Part shown: piece after piece, positions 11,201 to 23,060 of the stretch
How the letters are laid out: each line of letters begins with the position of its first letter
How positions within the stretch are numbered: position 1 is the first letter of the stretch
DNA from: Heliopora coerulea
Taxonomy: Eukaryota; Cnidaria; Anthozoa; Scleralcyonacea; Helioporidae
Assembly (NCBI GenBank): GCA_030142905.1
Contig: JASJOG010000346.1
Coordinates: 124,001 to 188,000, forward strand
Length of the DNA: 64,000 nt
Direction: 5' to 3'
Program-made: the position numbers and the translations under genes
The notes under the pieces: model-generated
What the model was told of the DNA's origin: nothing
What the model saw: only the letters and a program-made list of their open reading frames with translations
The model's database searches: none

Positions 11201-14200
11201 ATGGGGCACATTCTTTGATAGCAAACAATTTCAGGCAGCATCTAAGATATCTTAAAGGAGTCACAGGACCTGAAATTATGCAGCTTCTGTATGTTGGGGC
11301 CAATTGGTCACTAAACAATTATGAGTTGTCAGGTAGCAAATTGTGGTCTCCAAAAATTTTCTGTTTGTTTATTTAGGGTTTTCATACAGCAAAACATGAT
11401 GTAATAGATTTTCTGGGTATCTTTTATTATTATACTCCTATGAAAATTCTGGTACAAATATTATTGCAACCAAAAAACAATGTTGATAGTCAGACACAAC
11501 CCTATTCAATGTACTGTAATTAGTATCTAGGAGGTAGATTAACAGGAAAACTTATTTTACATTTATTTGAAAAACATCTTTGGGGTGGAATGTAAGCCAT
11601 CTGTTAGCAAATGGCTTTGAATTTGACTGTTAATTTCAGTGAACACTGTCCGTAAAATTCACATTGACAATACATGAATACAAATGGCAGTGCAACAGAA
11701 ATTTGTCTGCAGGTGACCAGCTTTGAAATTCTGGTCACCACTACTCAATTTTTAGTTGAATTGGTAACTAAAAAATTAGGTCAGCTATAGTAGGGATTAT
11801 AGCTGCATGAAAACTATGAGGAAACCTCTCTAACTGGAGGTGTAGCATCACTTGGGAAAATGTTTGGCTAAGTATCATCCATGTGAAGTGTCTTAGAATA
11901 CAGTTTTGTTGATCAGGATTTTAAACTACCTTCATGAATATGATTCAGTGGCATATGGACAGGGGGTGTGAGGGATGCAACACCAAAGGGCAGCACTTCT
12001 ATAGGGACAGCATTTTTACTCTTATCGCAATAGGAAAGTATGAAGAAATCTCAGATCAGTAACATTGATTCATTGACTAAAATGCAAGGCAGCAGAGCAC
12101 ATGGGTATAGGTATGTGATGTGAAATTCCTGAGAAAAATATTTGTAGGCACAAGCCTGAGAATAAGCATTCAGTTATGGTCCATTGATGGGTGCAAAACA
12201 TTGTTTGACCAGCACTAGTCTCCAGGCACTGGTCAAAGTGACTGGCAGTGCAATTTACCAATTTCTTGGTCATTCAATTTTTACTGTTTGTTTTTGTTTT
12301 GTTTCATATGTTGAACCCAGTAATCATATCTACTGACCCATTCTGTTTTGGGAAACATGGGAGCAAAATTAGATTGAGATCAGTTCCAGGCTATTTTAGT
12401 GTGGTCTGTGTGCTTTGTATCATTGTTTAATTTGTTGCTAAATAATTACACATTCCACTCTCTAAAAGTCTAAATATATGTTATTTATACCAATTTCACA
12501 AATTACCCAGTCAATAAATCATTATTAATAAGAACATTACAGATTTCTTGGGTGGATGATGACATTTAAGCCCTGAAGGTCCCCTGACAGAGGAGTTGGC
12601 ACATTTGTTCACGTACATTTCAACTTAATATTTTTGCAAAATTCATACAAGAAAGTAAATGTCAGACAGCAATTCAAAAATGTCTGGCACCAACTTCTTG
12701 GCACCTGATGTTTTGTCAGGCACCCCCTGTGAAAGTTATTTTTCAGGCCTGTTGGTACAATGCCCTTTTGGATTTCTTTAAACTTCTCATCATTACCATT
12801 GGGTTCCAATATAACTGTTTTTGATATATTATTTTGCTGTTTCATGTTTAAATTCTACCATTTATTACCTAATTATTTGTTCACATTTTATGATAAATCG
12901 GACAAAAAAGCCTTTGTTATTTGTAACATGAAAACTTTGCCAACATATAATTCTCCTTACAAAAGCCTTTAAAATTTGACTTACTGAATGAATGGTGCTT
13001 GTTTGTGTTGATGGATTTACTGTCATGGTGTAAGCTTCTCAGTCATAAAAGCCATATCTTATTTTTGAAGCAGAAAATTCCCTTCAAACTACTAAGTCCT
13101 TCCAAAAGTAAAACTTGAAGAAAGTTCTGTGAATATATATAATCTCAGATGTTATTATCAGAATTATTATGAATGTTTTAAAGAACTCAATTGGTCAGAT
13201 GACGACAGAAGTTCATTGGTTAGGAAAACATGCCAGAAATGCCTGAGAGCAGAACCAAAGCCTTGGAGACAAAGGTTTTAATGCTCTAACTCTTTTGCTG
13301 CGAATAATCAATAGCGAGTTTACAGATAGTTTCCGAACTCACACTATATTGTTGTGAGTTTTCCTTACCAACTGTGTTATCATTGTACGTTGTGAGAGGA
13401 ACATCTTGAAGCTAAAGCTGGAAAAGACGTTTATCAGATATAACATGATTTTAGTCCAATGCACAAGTTTAGCTCTGTTACTGTATCTATTGAAAGGCAT
13501 GCAACGGAATAAATAAATTTTGACTTTGTAATAAGAGACTGTTCATTGTTGAAAGCAAGTAAATGCAGATTGGCTTAATTCTTAGATACTTCAAAGGACC
13601 CTGGAACTGTTTCGATTCGGTTATGTTTAGGTAGAATAGATTTACAGAAGTTTGTTTTTAATGGAAATTGCTTAAATGAATGTTCGTTTGATATGAAGTG
13701 TGAAATATGAACAGAGTTTTATGATAAACATTTCTTTAAATTTGATAAACCGCATGTTACATTTAAACTTCTTGTTCATTGTTCCTGAGTTTAACTTGGA
13801 TGTTTTTACCATATCATATCAGTGGTCTGCGCGAGTGATGCATACATATCCGTGTGAAGACTGCGTACAGTGGAACACCGCCATACGGCCACCTCGTTAC
13901 TACGGCCACTTTATTTTGTCCCGGCGAAACGCCCATACACTTTCTTATAAGAAAACTCCGTTAATGCGGCCACCCCGTTAGTTTGGCCAAGGGCCACATT
14001 ATGAAATCCCAACGTATATATTCCTCTATAAATTCACCTCGTTAATACGGCCACTCAAACCAAATGTGCATTACGAGGGACAGATTAGTAATAAACGAAA
14101 ATAAATCTTGAGAAACAATAACGATTTTCTTTTGTAATTGAAAATGTCTGTGGCATGTCATATCGCTGACTTCTAAAACAACCATTTCCTTTACAAAGTC

Positions 14201-17200
14201 AAGAATGTAATACGACCCCAATTAAATGACAAAGGAAAATAAAACTTGACTAACACCAATATCCTTTAAATTGCAAGATGATTAAGTCGTTGTACTTGCA
14301 CAGAGAACAAGTCAATCGAAACTCTCAGATTTTTTTTAAAATCCCGTTGAAATTTAATTTATTAATGAAAGTAACATGCAAAATTGGAGAGTTCGGAGCC
14401 TCTGTTTTGAAAAGGACAATATGTATAACAGATTGTTTCTGTTTATAAAATTCAGTTATGTTTATCTTACTGTGTAGTTCCGTTTCAATTAAATTATATC
14501 TGCATTCTGGATGCTCAAGGACAGTTGTTTAGAAGTGTAGTTGTGATATAACTGTCATCACGTCACGTGAAAGAGACCAACCATGAAACTTGATCCTACC
14601 CCGTTAATACGGCCAAAATCTTCCGGCCCGTTGGTGGCCGTATTAATGGGGTTCCACTCTATAACATAATTTTCGGAATATTTATCAATTTTTTCACTGG
14701 AGTTGAGGTAGCAATTTTTGCTAGTCTCCCTGGTGACCATTCACCACGGTATGCCACTGATGGGAGTTATTTCCCTTCTGCAGTAGCCTGACAGCTGGCC
14801 CATATCTACGTTGCAGTACATATTTTTTTAACCCTTTATTGCCTACTTTCTGTTTTGTTCTTTGACCTCCATTGTCTTTGCTTTGTTACCTCCATTGTCT
14901 TTGCTTTGTAACTTCATCTATTCTTTTGTTCTAAGTGTCCTTTAGATAGGCCAATGAGCATTTGTCCCCCAGTTGTCTTTGCTTTGTTCCCTCATGCACG
15001 CTTTTGTTCTAGGTGTTCTATATATGGGACATCGAGCATTTTTCCTCCATTGTCTTTGCTTCGTTACGTCATTCGTTCTTTCGTTCTAAGTATCCTATTC
15101 GTAGGACATTGAGCATTTGTCCTTCCATTGTCTTTGCTTTGTACCCTCATCCATTCCATTGTTCCAGGCGTCCTATATATAGGACACTGAACATTAAAGG
15201 GTTAAACTGCATGCTACAGAATTAGTATTGCAATATATGTGGGAAATGTGGGACCTTGCAGGTATCTTGAATAATGAATGAACGTTCGTCGAGCTCTAGC
15301 CTCAGAAAATCGATTTCTGAGCCCCAGACGGGGATCAAACACGCAACCTTCTGATGACTGGGGACTCTAACCATTGAGCTACCAAGACGGAGATGGTGAG
15401 CTCAGGACTGGGGCGATTTCACATACAGGGTGTATGTGCTGTCTAATCAGTAGGTATGATATGTTAATAATGATATTAACGCCATACATGTTACAATATA
15501 TTGACGAGATAAATGTTAATAATGGTATTAATACACTATACTAATAACGATGAGATATGTATTTTGGAAATGCGGGAGCTTGGAGATATCTCGGACGTTC
15601 ATCTGTCATTCGAGCTAATAATGATGTTGATGCGATACACCCCTCTCATCTGGGGCTCAGAAATCGTTTTTCTGAGGTTTGAGCTGGACGAACGCTTATC
15701 CATCGTCCAAGAATCAATATACTTTTAGCGGTCAAAAACAAACTACATTAAGTTTGCGTATCTGATCCATTTTTTTTGTATAATTTTCATTATAGTACAT
15801 AAAATGGAAGAACTGGTCTAAGTTAGATGTTGAAAGGAACAATGCTGAAAGGACAATAAAGGTATGCACAGTATGTTTTGTATAGAACAATTTTCGACAT
15901 TGACAAACGATATTCCATAACTACAACTGTTTGTAGGTTTGTTTGTAAAATAGAATACCTCGCCCTGAGGAGCTAGATCCTGTTTAAATATAAGCGGTGG
16001 TGCCTCACCATAGACGCAAAAAGGATAAAAAGAACATCTTTTTACTATGGGCAGGATAAAGTTTGGGGGCGTCTTAAGTTCGAGTGAGAATTGGAAGAAA
16101 TTGTGGGTAATGAATCGCTGGAGCTGTACTTCAGCACTGAAACTGAAAAGAAACTTGAGCTGAAAGCTCGGGAAAAGGTTAACTCAAATGGAGGAATTGT
16201 CATCGTAAATGATGAAGAAGCCTTGGAAAGAAATAGCGAACGGATACCAGCGAAAACTAAAAAGAAAACGTCGTGGTGCTTAAGTGTTTTGAACTAAAGG
16301 ACATACGGACGAAATGTTGTGACAGAGAATGACATTGTTGGTGTTAATTGGTCTGGCGTAATTCCTTCATCTTAGTCACTACATTGACGTTGCGATTGCG
16401 AACTGTGTTACTGGTTGAGAGATAATGGTTAGGCAGGCCTCGAAATAATCAAGGATCCAAATTTCAAGCTTTTCCAAGGTGCTGTAGATTCGGAGATGAA
16501 GAAGTTGACAAGAATAGGGGTCAAGTGAGAACAAAGCAATCGGAGCTAATTATACTGCATGATGAAGAAGTTATGGGCGAAAGGTTATGGCGGCCCAGCA
16601 ACTTTACTTAATACCCTAGTGTTTTTGTTCGGGACGTTTTTTGTTTTACGAAGTAGTCAAGATCACAGGAACTTGACATCCAAACTGTAAAATGTATTTG
16701 GAGAAGATATAAGGAACAAGGTTGCGGTGCAGATCTCACGGAGAGAAAAATAATTCAGGTGGTCGTATAGGTCGAAGGGTGAAACCAAAAATTGCTGAAC
16801 AGCTTGCGAATGAAGCTGCCAGCCGAAAGTTGTGTTGTCAAATTATTTAAAAAATACGTTTCAAAATATCCTTGAGATGGTAAGAATTATGAAGTGGTTT
16901 ATCTTATACTGAAGAAACAGTACGAATCTTAATATGAAGTTTGGTACAGCAAAGTACCAACTGGCAAAAATACCCTTCGTAAATTTAGTTTCTGATTTAT
17001 GCGAACAGGCAGGAATTGAAGAGTACAAAACCATTCGTTCTTTAAGGGCGACAGTTTGGTCGTTATCGTTCTCAAAAGATGTGCCTGATAAGTTGATTAT
17101 TAATCGAACAGGTCATAAGAATATCAATTCTGATCAGTTCTCTTCATTCTTATCAACGGGTTCGAACAAAAGATAGAGTCAGCTCTGATTCGGAGATTTT

Positions 17201-20200
17201 ACAAGGAAACAAGGACTGCTTCATCAATGAGCCAGCAACAAAGAAATTTGATATAGACAATAGTGTTTCCCAAGCTATGTCATGCGTTTCCAGTTTAAGC
17301 AATAGCTAAGTCGTGTTTAAAATGTGAGGTGTTTAAATGTGTTTATAAAACTTACTAAAGTGAGAATTGTTCAAGTGTGCTTGATGTTCCTTACTGCTTT
17401 TTTTTTTAAATTGGAAAGAAGAAAACAAATAGAGGCGCGGGGAATATTAGGAGGGAATATTAAAGGATGATACAAGAAAAGACATATTCCGAAGAATAAC
17501 GTCATCTTGAAAACGTTATTCTTTGGAATACGTTTTATCTTATACTTTTTGAAGTTGTCGGCCGGTCATAGTTTTTAGAGAAGAGTATTAGAGGGGAATA
17601 TCAGTTCATTGTTAAGCCATTATTTTCCGACATTGTTCCCAGCCCTGCACTCCCCTGCAAGGCCTAGTTCACACGTGAGCATAAGCATAAGCTTAAGGAC
17701 AAAACAAAAGGCAAAACAAAGGAATGAAGTCAAGCCTGCGACAGAAGGATCGTCATAAGCATAAGATCATAGTCCAAGCATAAGCCAAGAACCGAACAAA
17801 AGACGAAGCAAAGAAAAATTCTTGTTGTTTTGTCTTTGCAAGTCTCAGAGGAGATATCATGCTTTGTTTTCGTATTGGTCTTATCCTTATGTTTCTGTCA
17901 CTACAGGGTGTCCCAAAAAAAACGAAAACTATTGAAATCACGTGAAAAAAATTTCCTTAAGACGTTAAAATGGTCTGGGCGACGTTGTATGCAGAACGAC
18001 GACGGTGAAGGGAATGCACCGGTGAACAAAGATTATTCATTCTTTTTGTTTTGAATCAAGAATTCTTTTGTTTACAAGAGGTCGTCGTTGAATTTGACGT
18101 CATAAATCGAAAGATCGGTGATAAAATTCGCAACCGTCCACTGGCAACGGCCTCCTTAACTTTATCGATCGAGCACCGAATTGTATTTTCTGAGTCGTAT
18201 ATTCACTTCTTAGCAAATTGTAGATATTGGATTTTTCGCAACAGATCTGGAGTGGGATTTATGAAGCTTTCGATCTTAAATATCCACTAAAAAGTAATGT
18301 AGTTTTTCAATATGCAACAATGTACATTTTACTGTAGAATTCCTGCCCCATTTCGGATCCGCAACTTGCTTGCTTTACCCAACTGAAGAGCACCAAAAAA
18401 TAAAAAACAAAAACCAAAACAAAACAAAACAAAAAACAAACAAACAAACGAAAGAAAAAGCATTAAAAAATACAAGAACAAAACAGCTCCGAAACGTAAC
18501 ATCTTGTAAACCGTAGATGTGATTCAAAGAACAAGACGAGACCATGATTCAGGTTATATTTCGGCTCTATATGTCACCTCTTGTTTTTAACTCATATCTT
18601 GTGTTTACAAGATGCGAATTTTCGGAACAGTTTTCTTCCAACAACATCGATTCGAAAGAAATTCTCTAAAAATCGGGGTTTCGTCTAACTTGAGTTCGAT
18701 CAACAAAACTCTTCTCCCGATCAGCCATTTTTAATTAGCTGAATGAGGTCATGTTGTTTAGAATTGCCAACTTGTAATTTTAACCTTGAGCTGGACCAAC
18801 CTTAATTTTTAATATTTTTTTTTTCAGCAACTAAAGGCAAATATTCATGACATGAATGCGATCAGGGAGCAGGTGGTGGATGATGAGATTGATGAGTTTG
18901 ATAACAAAGTGAAAATCTTATCTGACAAAGCACTAGACGCAATCAACTCACTCAGCGAATTCATAGAAAACTGTCATAAATCCAGAAATCAAGAAAATGA
19001 AGATATACCAGAAAACTCCAGTCCTTCACCACGATCGTCAGATTCAGGTACTCTATGAACTTCTGTAAATTTTTAATCAAAGTGATTATGTACTTTCTCA
19101 TCGGCGATGGTGGAGTCTTGCAGGTCAAAAGAGAGTGCAAAGTCCGTCAAGTCGCTGCAAGTTTTAATTTGTCGGTTACAATAAGTGGAAGGATGCATTT
19201 TTTGGGCCTATTATCGCTATTCTTATTCTTGAATACAAATGAAAGATTACACAGAATATTTACCGCCATTGACTGCTGGTGATTTGGACTGTAACGTTCA
19301 GCGACTCACGCTCATCGTCTTGCTATTTACTTTTTAACTCTCTCACTGTGGGAGCCCTGCAACATTAGCCAGAGTAAATAATAGTCATTTCCAGCCGGAG
19401 AAGAATTAAAACAGGTTCTCGTTTTTTGAAAATTCCAGTAGAACCATAGAATTATCTGGCATTAGCCAGAGTAAATAATAGTAGTCATTTCCCGTCGGGG
19501 AAGAATTAAACCAGGTTCTTCTCATTTCTTGAAAGTTTCAGCAGAACCTTAAGATGACTAAACTAGGATATTAGGGTCGCACCGGATAGTGAGTTTTACT
19601 ATCCTGCCGGATACCGGATTTGCCGGATAGTGAAAGAAAATCCGGCCGGATACCGTAATATTCGATACATAATTAAGTTTAGGGGTGGACCGTATAGTGA
19701 GTTTTACTCTCCGGCCGGATACCGTAATATTAGATACATAATTATCTTTAGGGTGCACCGGATAGTGAGTTTTACTATCCGGCCGGATACCGGATTTGCC
19801 GGTTAGTGAAAGAAAATCCGGCCGGATGCCATAATGTTCGATTCATAATTAAGTTTAGGGGTGCACCGTATAGTGAGTTTTACTATCCGGCCGGATACCG
19901 GATTTGCTGGATAGTGAAAGTAAAAAGGGAAAGAAAAAAACAAAACGAGAAAGAGTTAACGCTGTACGATTTCATTATTGGCACAAGAACATATTCACAC
20001 CATCCTGCATATTGCAATGTTCCATTGATAGTTGATACCATTTGTTTATGGTGGTTTAATGAATGAACTAGAAACTAACCACCAACCAGCTACTTTTGTG
20101 CCCTTTTTGTGTAATCGATTAGTGCATTTTTGTAGAAAACTGAATCAAATAAATATCCGGCAATCCGGCCGGATACTGGATTGTGAAGTCTTTCACTACC

Positions 20201-23019
20201 CGGCCGGATATTAAATCCGGTGCACTCCTATAGGATATTAGGCTAAAGTGCAGTTTAGCGGACGCAGAAAAATGGCTGAGCTGTTATGGTTAGGATTAAG
20301 TTTAGAGTTAGGGTTAGTCGAGTTGAGCCTGCAATTGCCTGGTTAATTCTGTGGCATCCACTAAACTGCATTTGACAGGGATATTATACCCTTTTTCGTT
20401 ATAATAGAACTTTTTTCGTATGAAGGCGAAATAGCTCTAGTTGGACGAAGGTCTTAAGCATTCGAATGAGTTGATGTCGATCCCACCATTTTGAATGATG
20501 ATTCCACCATTGCACCATTACTGGTCGGTGAGCATCTTAAATCATGAAGAAAACTGTTAACCGCCAGATTAAACGTTCGAACATTGTTGTATTGCAAAAT
20601 TAGGTAACATTTGTTGATCCAACAATGTCGGGTGGATGAAAGTTTGCTTCCCAACCAACATTTTGCCTTTGGACAAAATAGAAACTTGAAGTCTTCTCTG
20701 ATTAAAGTTTATCGTACATTTTCACAGCTCACCTCAAATTAGTTGGTCCAAAACTAGAATTATTTTTTGTCTTCATTTGCAAGCTTCTTCAAATCAACTG
20801 TTCGTTGATTTTGATCCAATCTTTCAGATCTTGCTTTGCTCCCTCCCAGCAGTGCAGGTACATTTCACCCGAGTGAAGTCGACGGTAAATCAAAGGCCAA
20901 ACCAACTTCACAACATCTTCTACGATTTGAGGTTACGTTACGGACATTCACCAGAATTACTATCCCAACAGCTATGGAAAGACTTCAAATACACCGTCAG
21001 AATATGGAAAAGGTAAAGACGACTCGCAGAGCTGTGGGTTACACCATTACAGGCTTTTCACGTGATGTGTTTCTCTCTATAATCCTTATCATCGGTACTA
21101 GGTGCAAATGCCAAAGGGCTCGTTTACAGGATTTAAGAAATACCAAATGGATTCCCGTTTTTGGGTACTGTGATCCAAACACGCGGGATGTTGCAAGATT
21201 TGAGAAAAGCGTAAAAAAACACTGGCCGCTAGGCGAGTGTTTTAAGCTTTTCGGTTTCTTATACCGTAGTACATGTGTGAACTAGTCAAAGAAAATTCCT
21301 CACGTGCCTTCTCACTTATGAAGTACATATTATAAGTTCTGTCATTTATATTTTAATATTTTCTGTCTTTTGATCCAAAGTTTTACGAAGCGAGGTCGTG
21401 GCGTCAGTTAAACTCCGAACAAGTCAATGCGGCAATAACGGTCAAGGTATGTGCAACAGCCACTATATTTCTCGTGAAATAAATACTTCGAAAGTTCAGT
21501 AGTTAAGCGTATCACGGTGGATTCACTACGCGAAAACTATAATCTTAGAAGAAAATAGTACCAACATGGAAAACTTAAAATAAAATAAATAAAATAAAGT
21601 AAATATTATCCTTGTATGCATGCCTGTTCTTCGTATTCTATGCTGGGTGTTATCGATTGATTAGTTTGCTCTAGTACAACGTTCGTACGGGTCATAAAAA
21701 TTATAAAAAAGTACTAAAATTCTGAAATTTGGTTTTATGGCCGTGAAAATCATAAAAAACCAGGGAATTTTGTTTCACTGTCATTAAATTTTACTATAAC
21801 CTTTCAGATATTAATTTAAGAAAACACTTCACGATATCTGGATACCAAAACCTTTTCGTTTGACTGATTTTGCTTTCGATATGACCTCCTGACGTCCGCA
21901 GAAGTCAGTGGCTTGGGAACAAGAATCAGTGGATGCGAAAAACGAGGTTCCGGACCCGTATCAGGAGTTAAATTTTTACATACATTGTAATAAAAAAGTC
22001 ATAAAATTTTGTTTCCGAATTCAGTACGAACCCTGTAATACAAAGTAATCATCTCTATATTATGCGAATTTTCAATGTTGTCTTCGGTAGAGTCATTTCA
22101 ATTTTTTTTGTTTTTATCTAAGCACTTGAAAAAGAACATTCAAGATATAGAAATAACCAGATGCCAAGTTTCAAAAGAAGAACTACCGGAATTTGACAAA
22201 CGTATTGGTCCATCATATGAGAGAGCTTTGGCAGCCATTGATTCTTTTATGAAGTTTCAAGCGAAGTACAACCACGAAACTGGAATCCATTTAAAACAAG
22301 ACGCAGCTAGTGAAGAAGTGACAGATGTACTTGGTTAGTATAATAGCAACACTTCAACGAAACAAAGTAAGTTTAGTCTAATGTCGAGGAGGAAATCCAG
22401 CTGTTTTTCTGAAACCCAACTGCTGAGAAAGAATATGAGTGACACCAGTATTATAAAGAGAGTTTGCGTGTTTTGAAGAAAATTTGCACGTTATAAAGGG
22501 AAGTCGGGTGTAAGAAGAGACTTTCTGTGTGCTATAAAGAGGATTCGCGTGTTATCACGGGTGTTCGCGTATTGTAAAGAGAACTAGCATTTTTTAAAGA
22601 GAACTCGCGTTTTTTAAAGAGAACTCGCGTGCTGTAAAGAGAACTCGCGTGTTTTAAAGAGAGATCACCTGTTATTAAGAGAATTCGGGTATTATAAAGG
22701 GAATTCAGGTGTTATAAAGGGAATTAAGAATAACAAAGTTTACTTGGCGCAATTTTTTCAGAGGATTCATTCATAACATGTAGTACTAAGCAAAGGCTAT
22801 TTTTATGGCACTTTCTAGTGTTATTCAAAGTGCTATTTGATTTTAGCAAAGTTTGTTACATTAGTTCCTCTACGAGTTAATGATTTTTACCAGGATTGGC
22901 AGATAAAAACAATGGCTTGGTTTAAAATGCAGTTCAGCGGAGCCCTGAATTATTAGGCAATTGCGGGTTTAAGTAACCCTGACACTAACATTAGCCTTTA
23001 CCCTAACTCTCCCCCTCCC

Positions 23020-23060
<41 letters not shown>

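Noticed and set aside
17905..17935. Transposon end (GGGTGTCCCAAAAAAAACG)
   Set aside because: Resembles ends of some mariner-type elements but no partner inverted repeat was found nearby.
20777..21285. Independent small gene around the RITIPTAMERL segment
   Set aside because: The recognisable part ends at a clear splice donor (21012) and matches an STX17 exon; the remainder is intron read-through.
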